Positions 32,848 through 41,763 of a stretch of DNA of 64,000 bases are shown here, piece after piece. Position 1 is the first letter of the stretch. Every line of letters begins with the position of its first letter. The DNA comes from Azophilus sp965199705 (GTDB lineage: Bacteria > Pseudomonadota > Gammaproteobacteria > Pseudomonadales > Azotimanducaceae). The stretch spans positions 1,798,001 to 1,862,000 of the forward strand of contig OZ241359.1 of NCBI GenBank assembly GCA_965199705.1, given 5' to 3'. The translations under genes were made by a program, and so were the position numbers. Below the pieces are notes generated by a model. It searched no databases. It saw nothing but the letters and a program-made list of their open reading frames with translations, and was not told the origin of the DNA.

Positions 32848-35265
32848 ATGAAGACCAGCCGCCGGCTGCCGGTCATGCCGTTGCGTGACCTGGTGATCTA
32901 TCCGCATGGGGTTCACACCCTGCTGGTCGCAACGGCCAGTTCGATTCGCGCCGTCGCGGAAGCCGAGGCAGCGAGCCGGGAACTCTTGCTGGTTGCCAGG
33001 CGCAATCCTGAAGGTGCGGCGGAAACCGCACGGGACCTGCACGAGGTCGGAACCATCACCACCCTGGCGCGCGCTGTAAATCTGGCGGATGGCGCGGTCA
33101 AGATACTGGTCGAGGGCAAGAGCCGGGCGCGGGTGGAAGCCGTCGAGAACGCCACTGATCACCTGCAGGCGCGCGTATTGCCGGTCACCGAGGCGGTGCT
33201 GCCGCCCGACGAAGCCAAGGCACTGCAAACTTCCTTGATCGAGCAGGTGCAAAGTCATGCCCGGGCGACCGGTGAACTGTCGGACGAGGCCGTGCGCACC
33301 CTTGCCAGCATTCGTGATCCAGGCCAACTGGTCGATGCCATTGCGTCGAGAATCAAATTGCCGCTCGACGAGCGTCAGGCCCTGCTGGCCTCGTTCTCCG
33401 TGCCGGAGCGTGCAGGGCAGATGCTTGGTCTGATAGACAGGCGCAGGGCGCAGAATGCGCTGGACAAGGAGATTCGCGGTCAGGTGCGCGAGCAGATGGA
33501 GAAACACCAGCGCGAGCACTATCTCAATGAGCAGTTGCGAGCTATCCAGCAGGAGTTGCGACGATTGCAGGATGCGCCGGGCGAGGTCGAAAAACTTGCC
33601 GAGCAGGTACAGGCGGCGGGGATGCCGGCGGAGACTCGGGACAAGGCGATTGAGGAGGTGGAGAAGCTCAAGCAGATGTCGCCCATGTCAGCCGAGGCGA
33701 CAGTGCTGCGCACCTGGCTCGACTGGATGTTGAAGATGCCCTGGAAGCGGCGCAAACGGCAGAGCCGCGATCTGGCGCGGGCCGAACGCATCCTGGACGA
33801 AGATCATCACGGCCTTGCGGAGGTCAAGGAGCGGGTGCTGGAGTATCTGGCGGTGCAGGCCAGGGTAGGGCGGGTCAAGGGGCCGGTGCTCTGCCTGGTC
33901 GGGCCGCCGGGCGTCGGCAAGACGTCCCTGGCGGAGAGCATTGCCCGCGCCACGAATCGCCGATTCGCACGCATGGCGCTCGGCGGCGTGCGCGACGAGG
34001 CAGAGATTCGGGGTCACCGACGCACCTATGTCGGCGCCTTGCCAGGCAAGGTGATGCAGCGCCTGGCGCGGGTGGGCGTGCGCAATCCCCTGTTCCTGTT
34101 CGATGAAGTGGACAAGATGGGCGCCGATTTTCGCGGCGACCCGGCCAGTGCCCTGCTGGAGGTGCTGGACCCGGAGCAGAACAGCCGTTTTTCCGATCAT
34201 TATCTGGAAGCGGATTTCGATCTTTCGGACGTGTTTTTTCTTTGCACGGCCAACTCCCTGGACATTCCCCCGCCTCTGCTGGACCGTATGGAAGTAGTGC
34301 GCTTGCCCGGCTACACGGAGACCGAGAAGCGGCGCATCGCGAGCCGCTATCTGTTGCCAGGACAACGCGCCCTGGCAGGCCTCAAGGCCTCGGATCTCGG
34401 GATGGAGGATGCGGCCATTGAGCATCTGATTCGCCACTACACGCGCGAAGCCGGCGTACGCGGATTGGAGCGCGAGATCGCTCGGGTGGTGCGCAAGGTG
34501 GTTCGCAGGCAGGCGAGTGGCGAATGCGCCGGCCCGGTCACCGTGGATGTAGCCGACATTGAAAGGTACTGCGGTGTGCGCAAGTTCAGCGTTGGCATCG
34601 CCGAAAACGAGAGTCAGGTGGGCGTGGCGACCGGCCTGGCGTGGACGGAAGCCGGCGGTGAATTGCTGAAGGTGGAAGCTGCTGCAACACCGGGCAAGGG
34701 CCGTCAGACGCGCACTGGCTCCCTTGGCGAGGTGATGCACGAGAGCATTCAGGCGGCGCTTACCTTCGTTCGCAGCCGCGGGGAGGCGCTGGGCATAGCG
34801 CCGGATTATCACGAGAAGCATGATTTTCACGTGCATGTGCCGGAAGGCGCCGCCCCGAAAGACGGGCCGAGCGCGGGCCTCGCCGTCTGCACTGCCCTGG
34901 TGTCCCTGGCAGCTGCCATTCCGGCCCGGGCGGACGTCGCCATGACCGGCGAAATCACCTTGCGCGGCAGACTGCTTCGTATCGGTGGCCTGAAGGAGAA
35001 GCTGCTGGCAGCTCAGCGGGGCGGGATCAGCGTGGTCATCATTCCGCTGGAAAACGAACATGATCTGGCCGAGATTTCTGAAGGCATTCTCAAGGGGCTT
35101 GACGTCCGTCCGGTTGCCTGTGTCGATGAGGCGCTGCGTCTGGCCCTTGAGCGGCTGCCAGCGCCGCTGTTGTCAGTGCCGACTGACGGCAAATCGTCAT
35201 TGACAGGCAGCAACAGACTTTGCGATAGTCACCGCCATGCAATCCAATCAGATTCGGTCACTTGA
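32848..35265 (+). CDS. lon: ATP-dependent protease La
   Basis: 805 residues. N-terminal substrate domain (RLPVMPLRDLVIYPHGV), coiled-coil EQLRAIQQELRRLQD, AAA+ module with Walker A GPPGVGKTS and Walker B LFLFDEVDKM, then the S16 peptidase domain with the catalytic serine in KDGPSAGLAV and lysine in GGLKEKLLAAQRGG. It degrades misfolded and regulatory proteins. The last 30 residues after the conserved end are an unusual tail, encoded by the stretch that also carries the predicted leuA promoter. The hupB gene that often follows lon is absent; leuA follows instead. Confidence 0.96.
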   Translation: MKTSRRLPVMPLRDLVIYPHGVHTLLVATASSIRAVAEAEAASRELLLVARRNPEGAAETARDLHEVGTITTLARAVNLADGAVKILVEGKSRARVEAVENATDHLQARVLPVTEAVLPPDEAKALQTSLIEQVQSHARATGELSDEAVRTLASIRDPGQLVDAIASRIKLPLDERQALLASFSVPERAGQMLGLIDRRRAQNALDKEIRGQVREQMEKHQREHYLNEQLRAIQQELRRLQDAPGEVEKLAEQVQAAGMPAETRDKAIEEVEKLKQMSPMSAEATVLRTWLDWMLKMPWKRRKRQSRDLARAERILDEDHHGLAEVKERVLEYLAVQARVGRVKGPVLCLVGPPGVGKTSLAESIARATNRRFARMALGGVRDEAEIRGHRRTYVGALPGKVMQRLARVGVRNPLFLFDEVDKMGADFRGDPASALLEVLDPEQNSRFSDHYLEADFDLSDVFFLCTANSLDIPPPLLDRMEVVRLPGYTETEKRRIASRYLLPGQRALAGLKASDLGMEDAAIEHLIRHYTREAGVRGLEREIARVVRKVVRRQASGECAGPVTVDVADIERYCGVRKFSVGIAENESQVGVATGLAWTEAGGELLKVEAAATPGKGRQTRTGSLGEVMHESIQAALTFVRSRGEALGIAPDYHEKHDFHVHVPEGAAPKDGPSAGLAVCTALVSLAAAIPARADVAMTGEITLRGRLLRIGGLKEKLLAAQRGGISVVIIPLENEHDLAEISEGILKGLDVRPVACVDEALRLALERLPAPLLSVPTDGKSSLTGSNRLCDSHRHAIQSDSVT
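35200..35229 (+). promoter_or_regulatory. Candidate leuA promoter inside the 3' end of lon
   Basis: A perfect -35 box TTGACA (35200-35205), an 18-bp spacer, and GATAGT (35224-35229; four of six matches). Predicted transcription start near 35236 would leave about 30 nt before the leader peptide start, the right size for an attenuated leader. Confidence 0.55.
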
Positions 35266-35266
35266 A

Positions 35267-35302
35267 ATGGCGCCCGTCCTGTGCCTGCTGCCGCTGGGCT
35301 AG
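35267..35302 (+). CDS. Leucine-rich leader peptide of leuA (leuL-like)
   Basis: An 11-residue open frame, MAPVLCLLPLG, with four leucines, starts one base after the lon stop and ends at TAG. Its position between a predicted promoter and the leuA structural gene, and its leucine content, match leader peptides of amino-acid attenuators, where ribosome stalling at scarce leucyl-tRNA changes the RNA fold. It has only a weak ribosome-binding site. No homology can be expected at this size; the call rests on position, composition and the hairpins that follow. Confidence 0.6.
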   Translation: MAPVLCLLPLG

Positions 35303-35326
35303 CGGCGAACCTGTCCTTCTACCCAA

Positions 35327-35401
35327 CGGGCGCAAAGCCCGCCTCACAGCGCCACGAGTGGTGTCGTGCTGAATCTTGCACCGGCGGGAAACCCGCAGGA
35401 G
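35327..35401 (+). promoter_or_regulatory. leuA leader RNA with mutually exclusive hairpins
   Basis: Segment 1 CGGGC (35327-35331) can pair with segment 2 GCCCG (35337-35341). Segment 2 CCCGCC (35338-35343) can instead pair with segment 3 GGCGGG (35383-35388). Segment 3 GCGGG (35384-35388) can pair with segment 4 CCCGC (35392-35396). A further stem CACGA/TCGTG lies at 35353-35368. Segment 4 touches the AGGAG ribosome-binding site of leuA (35397-35401). No T-run follows, so control may act on translation or through Rho. Confidence 0.55.
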
Positions 35402-35410
35402 TCTCCGACC

Positions 35411-37123
35411 ATGAGCGAAAGCACCGAGCAATTTGAAGCCGTGCGCCCGCAGAGCCGGGCCAGAGGCGCCATGCCCTATCACAAGTATCGAGCCTTTTCT
35501 CCGATCGCCCTGTCCGAACGTCAGTGGCCAAACCGGGTGCTGAATCAGGCGCCGCGCTGGTGCAGCGTGGACCTGCGTGATGGCAACCAGGCGCTGATCG
35601 ACCCGATGAGCGTGGAAGAAAAGCTGGAGATGTGGAATCTGCTGCTTGATATCGGCTTCGCCGAGATCGAGGTAGGCTTCCCGGCAGCTTCTCAGCCGGA
35701 CTTCGACTTCATCCGCCGCATCATCGATGAAGACCGCATTCCCGATGGGGTGGCAATACAGGTGTTGTGTCAGGCACGGGAGGCGCTGATCGAGCGCACG
35801 GTCGAAGCCTTGCAAGGCGCGCCGAACGTGATCTTTCACCTCTACAACTCGACGTCCACGCTGCAAAGGCGGGTTGTATTCGGGCTGAACAGACAGGGCA
35901 TCATTGATCTCGCTGTCCAGGGGACCGGCATCGTGAAACAAGGGCTTGAGAGCCTTGACGCCAATATCACCTTCGAATACTCGCCGGAGAGCTTTACCGG
36001 CACGGAACTCGATTTCGCGGTGGACATCTGTGCTGCGGTCGCCGATACCTGGGGGGCGAGCGCCGGGCATCCGATGATTATCAACCTGCCCTCCACGGTG
36101 GAAATGGCGACGCCCAACATCTATGCGGATCAGATCGAGTGGTTTGCAACCCGTTTCCCGGGGCGGGAGCGAGCGGTGATCAGCCTGCACACGCACAATG
36201 ATCGGGGCACCGGCGTTGCGGCGACCGAGCTGGCGTTGATGGCCGGCGCGCAGCGTGTCGAGGGTACGCTGTTCGGCAATGGCGAGCGTACTGGCAATTG
36301 CGACCTCGTCACGGTGGCCATGAACATGTTCAGTCAGGGCGTGGACCCGGAACTGGACTTCAGCGACATGCCACGCATCCGGCGCACTGTGGAAGCGATC
36401 AACAAGATGCCCGTGCCGGCGCGCCAGCCCTATGCCGGGGATCTGGTGTTCACGGCCTTTTCCGGCTCGCATCAGGACGCGATCAAGAAGGGCATGGCGC
36501 AGGTGGACCGCGATCACTGGCAGGTGCCCTACCTGCCGATCGATCCGGCGGATGTGGGGTCTTCGTACAAGGAAACGGTGCGCGTCAACAGCCAATCCGG
36601 CAAGGGCGGCATTGGCTTTCTGCTCGAGGAGTTCTACGGCGTCGTGTTGCCACGCGACATGCTGAAAGAATTCAGCCGCCACGTTCAGCAGTTGACCGAG
36701 CAATGGGGCAGGGAGGTCAAGGCGCCGGAGATATATCAGGCGCTGATTGATGAATATGTGCGCGATCAAGGCCCCTATCGCCTGGTTGATTTCGTGCTGC
36801 TGACTGCCGGCAACGGAGATCAGCGCTGCGTTGCCCGTATCGAGGCGTCGGAACAGCCGATCACGGTGGACGGGGAGGGCAAGGGCCCCATAGAAGCCTT
36901 TGTCAATGGCCTGGAAGAAACCCTGAACGAACGGGTTCGCGTAATCAGCTATCAGGAGAATTCCCTGGGTTCCGGGGCGGATGCCATGGCGATCTGTCTG
37001 GTAGCGGTGGCCGATGAGGAAGGCGGGCAGGGGCCCTGCTTCGGCGCGGGCGTCAGCCAGAACACGATTACCGCCTCTTATCTGGCTGTGGTTTCGGCGA
37101 TCAATCGGCGCTGGCGCGGGTAG
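35411..37123 (+). CDS. leuA: 2-isopropylmalate synthase, long form
   Basis: 570 residues. It condenses acetyl-CoA with 2-oxoisovalerate, the first committed step of leucine synthesis. The catalytic TIM-barrel has SVDLRDGNQALIDPMS, the HxH metal site in SLHTHNDRGTGVA, and EGTLFGNGERTGN. The C-terminal ~130 residues form the leucine-sensing allosteric domain (IEASEQPITVDGEGKGPIEA). This is the LeuA2/actinobacterial-yeast type with MPYHKYRAFSPI, longer than the 520-residue E. coli form. The ATG at 35411 follows AGGAG by 9 nt. leuB/C/D are not adjacent. Confidence 0.95.
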   Translation: MSESTEQFEAVRPQSRARGAMPYHKYRAFSPIALSERQWPNRVLNQAPRWCSVDLRDGNQALIDPMSVEEKLEMWNLLLDIGFAEIEVGFPAASQPDFDFIRRIIDEDRIPDGVAIQVLCQAREALIERTVEALQGAPNVIFHLYNSTSTLQRRVVFGLNRQGIIDLAVQGTGIVKQGLESLDANITFEYSPESFTGTELDFAVDICAAVADTWGASAGHPMIINLPSTVEMATPNIYADQIEWFATRFPGRERAVISLHTHNDRGTGVAATELALMAGAQRVEGTLFGNGERTGNCDLVTVAMNMFSQGVDPELDFSDMPRIRRTVEAINKMPVPARQPYAGDLVFTAFSGSHQDAIKKGMAQVDRDHWQVPYLPIDPADVGSSYKETVRVNSQSGKGGIGFLLEEFYGVVLPRDMLKEFSRHVQQLTEQWGREVKAPEIYQALIDEYVRDQGPYRLVDFVLLTAGNGDQRCVARIEASEQPITVDGEGKGPIEAFVNGLEETLNERVRVISYQENSLGSGADAMAICLVAVADEEGGQGPCFGAGVSQNTITASYLAVVSAINRRWRG

Positions 37124-37193
37124 CCCGTCACGCCTTGCGGCGTCTGATCAGGTCATCCTGGATCGGCAGCGGGCGATGCGGATGCGATAGCGG

Positions 37194-37997
37194 TCAGCTG
37201 CGCTGTAGCAGTATTTCCAGCACGAACTTGCTGCCGAAGTAGCCGATCAGCAAGAAGGCGAAGGCGATCACCGTCCAGCGCACCGCCACCAGGCCACGCC
37301 AGCCTAGGCGCCAGCGGCTCACCAGCAGAACGCCGTACAGCAGCCAGGAGACACAAGCAAGCAGCGTATGGTGCGCCACGTGCTGGGCAAACATGTCTTC
37401 GAGGCCGGCAAGGCCGCTGGCGATGGCGAGGCTCAGGCCGATGAACCCGGCCCAGATCAGGGCAAACAAGGAGGATTCGAGGCTTTCAAGCGGCGGCAGG
37501 CCGGCGTGCGTCTGAAGCCCTGGACCAGGGCGCAGGCGGCGCTCCGCCCATACCAGCACGGCCGCCTGCAAGGCAGCCGCCATCAGCAGGCTGTAGGCGA
37601 CAAGGGAAACGCTGATGTGCAGGCCCAGCCAGGTGTCCGAGGGATCGATCAGCGGCCGCTGGCTCGCCGTCAGTTGGGAAACGCCAAGCGCGGTCGCTGC
37701 CACTGGCAAGATCATGGAAAGCAGAACGTTCAGCGGCAGGAACACGGACAGGATGAGCACCAGGCTGGCGGTCAGCAGCGCCGACAGGCTGGCCGCGCTG
37801 GCGATGCCGATGTAGATACCGCTGCCGGTGACCATCTGCTCGGCCAGAATCAGCCCATGCAGCCCCAACGCCGGTACGGCCAGAATCCAGACGCCTGGCG
37901 CGGGATTCGGATGCCCGACGCGCAACCGCAACAGCATCCAGACAGTGCTCGCCAGATAGAGCGCGAGCGTCAGCGCCAGCAGAGAATCAGTCGGCAT
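37194..37997 (-). CDS. CcsA/HemX-like cytochrome c assembly family membrane protein
   Basis: 267 residues with eight predicted membrane helices. The conserved segments include TWLGLHISVSLVAYSLLMAAALQA and HVAHHTLLACVSWLLYGVLL, which hold the family histidines (WxxHxxx in the first, HH in the second). This is the YpjD-type protein that commonly lies upstream of and divergent from ffh in gammaproteobacteria. It is annotated as a cytochrome c biogenesis homologue, though a direct role in haem handling has not been shown for this subgroup. The arrangement with ffh is conserved here (132 bp divergent gap). Confidence 0.85.
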   Translation of the reverse strand: MPTDSLLALTLALYLASTVWMLLRLRVGHPNPAPGVWILAVPALGLHGLILAEQMVTGSGIYIGIASAASLSALLTASLVLILSVFLPLNVLLSMILPVAATALGVSQLTASQRPLIDPSDTWLGLHISVSLVAYSLLMAAALQAAVLVWAERRLRPGPGLQTHAGLPPLESLESSLFALIWAGFIGLSLAIASGLAGLEDMFAQHVAHHTLLACVSWLLYGVLLVSRWRLGWRGLVAVRWTVIAFAFLLIGYFGSKFVLEILLQRS

Positions 37998-38129
37998 GAC
38001 GAACGGCGCCGGGCAGCCCGGCGGCCGCCTTGCGGCTCACCGGCTTTGACAGATCAACCATCAGCGACATGGACGGCAGTATATACTCTGCGCTCCTCGC
38101 AATAGCGATTGTCTGCGCGGGTCCTGCCC

Positions 38130-39509
38130 ATGTTCGAACAGTTGTCGGAGCGCCTCGCCGGCGCCTTTCAGGGGCTCGGCGGCAAGGCGCGGCTGAATGA
38201 AGAACAGGTGGCGGCGGCGCTGCGCGAAGTCCGCTCTGCATTGCTGGATGCAGACGTAGCGCTTTCTGCGGTGCGCGCTTTCACGGAACGGGTGCGCGAG
38301 CGGGCGCTTGGGCAAACAGTCGGCGTTGGCCGGAATCCGCTGGCCGGCCTGCAGCAGGTTGTCCACGAGGAACTGGTTGCGCTCATGGGCAGCGCCAACG
38401 ACGGCCTCAACCTGGCTACGGCGCCGCCAGCAGTGGTGTTGATGGCAGGTCTTCAGGGCGTCGGCAAGACTACCACCGCCGCCAAGCTGGCCCTGTTCGT
38501 GCGCCAGCGCTTGAAGCGTCGGGTGGCGCTGGTCAGCGCCGACGTCTATCGGCCTGCGGCTATCGATCAATTGGCCAGGCTGGCGGAAGCCGCCGAGGTG
38601 TCGTTTCTGCCAACCTCTGCCGATGAGTCGCCGGCTGCCATCGCCGAGCGTTCGCTTGAGGAGGCCAGGCGGCTGCTGGCGGATGTGCTGATTGTCGATA
38701 CTGCCGGGCGCCTGGCCGTGGATGACGCCATGATGCGGGAGATCAGCGATCTGAAAGCCAGGCTCTCGCCCGCGGAAATCCTGTTTGTGGTGGATGCCAT
38801 GACCGGGCAGGACGCCGCTCTGACAGCCCAGGCTTTCAATGATGCGCTTGATTTCACGGGTGTAATACTCGCCAAGGCGGATGGCGATGCCCGAGGTGGC
38901 GCGGCCTTGTCGGTGCGTCAGGTGACCGGCAAGCCGATCAAGTTTCTCGGTATGGGCGAGAAGATCGAGGCGCTGGAGCCATTTCACCCGGATCGCCTTG
39001 CTTCGCGCATTCTCGGTATGGGCGATGTGCTTTCGCTCATGGAGGAGGCTGAGCGCAAGGTTGACAAGGGCCGGGCGCGGCGGCTGGCGGGCAAGCTGCA
39101 ACGCCGGGAGCGCTTTGATCTGGCAGACTTTCGCGATCAGATCCGAAGCATGTCGGAGATGGGCGGATTGCAGAACATGCTCGGCAAGCTGCCGGGCATG
39201 AATCCCGGCGCCCAGGCCGCCCTCGCACAAGCGCAGGACGATCAGTGGCGGCGCGCCCTGGTGATGATCGATTCCATGACGCCCGGCGAGCGCCGCTTTC
39301 CGGACCTGATCGACGCATCAAGGCGCCGGCGGATTGCGCGCGGCAGCGGTCAGGAACCGGCGGCGGTCAACCGAGTGCTCAAACAATATCGGCAGATGGC
39401 CAAGGCGATGAAGAAGGCGGGGCGCAAGGGCGGTATGCAGCGTCTGATGCACAGCTTGCAGGCGGCGCAGGGCGCCGCTCCCGGTTCGGGCCGGCATCGG
39501 CGTCGATGA
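38130..39509 (+). CDS. ffh: Signal recognition particle protein Ffh
   Basis: 459 residues. N-terminal four-helix domain (MFEQLSERLAGAFQGL), then the GTPase domain with P-loop GLQGVGKTTTAAKLA, DTAGRLAVDD and AKADGDARGGAAL, then the methionine-rich M domain (about 300-440, MSEMGGLQNMLGKLPGM) that binds 4.5S RNA and signal peptides. It targets nascent membrane proteins. The TKxD guanine-specificity motif reads AKAD, a mild deviation. The ATG at 38130 gives the standard N-terminus. Confidence 0.95.
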   Translation: MFEQLSERLAGAFQGLGGKARLNEEQVAAALREVRSALLDADVALSAVRAFTERVRERALGQTVGVGRNPLAGLQQVVHEELVALMGSANDGLNLATAPPAVVLMAGLQGVGKTTTAAKLALFVRQRLKRRVALVSADVYRPAAIDQLARLAEAAEVSFLPTSADESPAAIAERSLEEARRLLADVLIVDTAGRLAVDDAMMREISDLKARLSPAEILFVVDAMTGQDAALTAQAFNDALDFTGVILAKADGDARGGAALSVRQVTGKPIKFLGMGEKIEALEPFHPDRLASRILGMGDVLSLMEEAERKVDKGRARRLAGKLQRRERFDLADFRDQIRSMSEMGGLQNMLGKLPGMNPGAQAALAQAQDDQWRRALVMIDSMTPGERRFPDLIDASRRRRIARGSGQEPAAVNRVLKQYRQMAKAMKKAGRKGGMQRLMHSLQAAQGAAPGSGRHRRR

Positions 39510-39588
39510 GATGCGTGCACAGATGGTGGTTTCATTCCCCGGTCGCGAGCCGTAGAATGCGCAGCCCTTGATATCCGACGCTGCACGC

Positions 39589-39894
39589 ATGGTAACAATT
39601 CGTTTGGCGCGCCACGGCGCCAGAAAAAAGCCCTTCTATCACATCACGGTGGCGGACCAAGCCGCTCGGCGGGATGGCCGCTTCATTGAGCGCGTTGGCT
39701 TCTTCAATCCGCTGGCCAGTGGCAAAGATCAGGCGTTGCGGGTGGATCTCGAGCGCGTGGATCACTGGTTGTCGGTGGGCGCCAGGCCGAGCGAGCGGGT
39801 TCGGCAACTCATCAAGCAGGGGCGTCGGCAAGCCGACGAGCACCCCGCAGAGGCAGATACAGAGGCGGCGACGCCGGTAGCCGAGCAGGCCTGA
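39589..39894 (+). CDS. rpsP: 30S ribosomal protein S16
   Basis: 101 residues starting MVTIRLARHGARKKPFYHI, the family signature, with GRFIERVGFFNPLA. The N-terminal part is standard; the last 20 residues are an acidic extension. It binds 16S rRNA early in assembly. A TAGAAT hexamer at 39553-39558 may be the -10 box. It starts the rpsP-rimM block. Confidence 0.96.
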   Translation: MVTIRLARHGARKKPFYHITVADQAARRDGRFIERVGFFNPLASGKDQALRVDLERVDHWLSVGARPSERVRQLIKQGRRQADEHPAEADTEAATPVAEQA

Positions 39895-39920
39895 CAAGCA
39901 GCGCCGGATCACCCTGTGTC

Positions 39921-40418
39921 ATGGTGATCGTCGGGCGTATCGGCGCACCCCTGGGCGTGCAGGGTTTGCTGCGTATCGCTTCCTTTACTGATCCACCCGC
40001 CAATCTGCTTGCCTACCGTCCCTGGCACATACGCTCGCCGGCCGCTGCGGCCGCCTCGCCCTGGCAGTTGTGTGACCCGGTTGCTGTCGAACCCAGGCGC
40101 ACTGGCTACGCGGCCCGATTTCCCGATATCTGCGACCGCGACGCTGCCCGTGATCTTTCCGGGTGCGACATCGGCGTACCGGACAGCGCCCTGCCGGCCC
40201 TGGACGAACACGAATTCTACTGGCGCGACCTGATTGGCCTGCAGGTGGAGACTACCGCCGGAGTCACGCTCGGCCACGTGCGCCAGATCCTGCGCACGGG
40301 CGCCCATGATGTGCTGGTGATCCGGGGCGAGGCGGAAGTTCTGATTCCGTTCCAGCGCAGCTATGTCATTCAGGTGGGCCTTGCATCGGGTCGTATGCTG
40401 GTGGACTGGGAAGCCTGA
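39921..40418 (+). CDS. rimM: 16S rRNA maturation factor RimM
   Basis: 165 residues: N-terminal domain MVIVGRIGAPLGVQGLLRIASF, then the PRC-barrel C-terminal domain (EFYWRDLIGLQVETTAGV, then EVLIPFQRSYVIQVGLASGRMLVDWEA). It assists 30S head maturation and binds S19. It begins 26 bp after rpsP. Its stop overlaps the start of an MFS-type transporter (TGATG), which separates it from trmD. Confidence 0.93.
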   Translation: MVIVGRIGAPLGVQGLLRIASFTDPPANLLAYRPWHIRSPAAAAASPWQLCDPVAVEPRRTGYAARFPDICDRDAARDLSGCDIGVPDSALPALDEHEFYWRDLIGLQVETTAGVTLGHVRQILRTGAHDVLVIRGEAEVLIPFQRSYVIQVGLASGRMLVDWEA

Positions 40419-41740
40419 TGCAGTCCCGGCGCACGCTTGCCTGCTACTCAAGCGTTGGCCTGCCGTTGGCGGCCATGGCGCTGCCGATTGCCGTTTACCT
40501 GCCGCCCTTCTATGGCGAGGAGCTGGGAATGAGTCTGGCCACCGTTGGCCTGATGTTCACCCTTGCCCGCTTCTGGGATGTGATCACGGATCCCTTGATG
40601 GGCATGATGATCGACCGCTTCGAAACCCGCTGGGGCCGGCGCAAGCACTGGATTGCTGTTGCCATCCCCATTCTGCTGCTGAGCGTCTGGATGCTTTTCC
40701 TGCCGGACCCGGAGCGTGTATCGGCAGCCTGGCTCGGTTTCTGGCTGTTCGCGCTGTACATCGGCTATACCCTGCTGACGGTCGCTCATCTTGCCTGGGG
40801 CGCGGACCTGGCAGCCGGATACGATGATCGATCCCGCCTCTTCACCTGGCGTGAGGCATTCATCATCGCTGGCATGATCGGTGTGTTGGCGACGCCTGCC
40901 GTCTCCGGCCTGCTTGGCTACGATGCACTCGGCATCAAGGTGGCCAGCATGGGCTGGTTCTGCCTGATCCTGTTCCCGGTGACGGCCTTGTTCACCCTGG
41001 CGGGCGCGCCGGACCGTCGCGGCGCCGCTTCGGTCGGCGTGTCCTGGCGCGAAGCCGCCCGATTGATGGCGGGCAATCGGACCCTGTGGCGCCTCTTGTG
41101 CGCTGATCTCGCCTCCGGCTTTGGCTCCACTGCATCCGGCAGCCTCTACATCCTGTTCGCCACGCACATCTTTCAGTTGCCGTCGCACGCCAGCCTGGTG
41201 CTTTTGCTGTACTTTGTGGCCGGTTTGCTGGCCATGCCGCTCTGGTTGAAGGCGGCCTACCGCCTGGGCAAGGCGCGCACCGCGCAGATCGCCCTGATCT
41301 ACGGCGTGATCGTCAAGATCGCCCTGTTCCTGGTGGTCGAGCCAGGCAATGTTGCGCTCTTCTGGGCCTACTCGCTCTGTTACGGTGTTGCCTTCGGCGC
41401 CGCGCCCTTTCTCCTGCGTTCGATGATGGCCGACCTCGCAGATGCGGACGAACTGGAGACGGGCAGGCCGCGCCCGGCCCTGTTCTACGCAATGTTGAAC
41501 GCTACGAACAAGCTCGGCGCTGCCCTGGCGGTGGGCACGGTGCTGACGCTGGTGGAAGTGGGTTTCGGGTTCAGCGCCCAGGGCAACAATGCCCCGGCTG
41601 CCCTGGACGGTTTCCTGCTGGTCTATTGCGCCGCCCCCGTCGTGATGGCCGTGCTTGCATTCGCGCCTCTGCTCGGCTACCCGCTCGGCCGAGCGGAACA
41701 CGAAGCCATCCGCGCACAGTTGGCGGCCAGGCGGGCGTAG
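40418..41740 (+). CDS. GPH-family (MelB-like) MFS transporter inserted between rimM and trmD
   Basis: 440 residues, twelve membrane helices. The N-terminal half carries the GPH signature: LARFWDVITDPLMGMMIDRFETRWGRRK split around helices 2-3, followed by a cytoplasmic RRK turn. Members are cation symporters for glycosides, pentoses or hexuronides; some relatives carry other solutes. Its start overlaps the rimM stop by one base and trmD begins 23 bp after it, so it is embedded in a ribosome-biogenesis operon. The substrate is unknown. Confidence 0.87.
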   Translation: MQSRRTLACYSSVGLPLAAMALPIAVYLPPFYGEELGMSLATVGLMFTLARFWDVITDPLMGMMIDRFETRWGRRKHWIAVAIPILLLSVWMLFLPDPERVSAAWLGFWLFALYIGYTLLTVAHLAWGADLAAGYDDRSRLFTWREAFIIAGMIGVLATPAVSGLLGYDALGIKVASMGWFCLILFPVTALFTLAGAPDRRGAASVGVSWREAARLMAGNRTLWRLLCADLASGFGSTASGSLYILFATHIFQLPSHASLVLLLYFVAGLLAMPLWLKAAYRLGKARTAQIALIYGVIVKIALFLVVEPGNVALFWAYSLCYGVAFGAAPFLLRSMMADLADADELETGRPRPALFYAMLNATNKLGAALAVGTVLTLVEVGFGFSAQGNNAPAALDGFLLVYCAAPVVMAVLAFAPLLGYPLGRAEHEAIRAQLAARRA

Positions 41741-41763
41741 GGCCGGGGCCGGGATCGCCGCGC

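Noticed and set aside
33688..35061. 457-residue open frame antisense to lon
   Set aside because: No motif; lon on the other strand is complete.
35381..35411. Classical intrinsic terminator in the leuA leader
   Set aside because: The GCGGG-AAA-CCCGC hairpin has no following T-run, so it is listed as a regulatory RNA fold instead.
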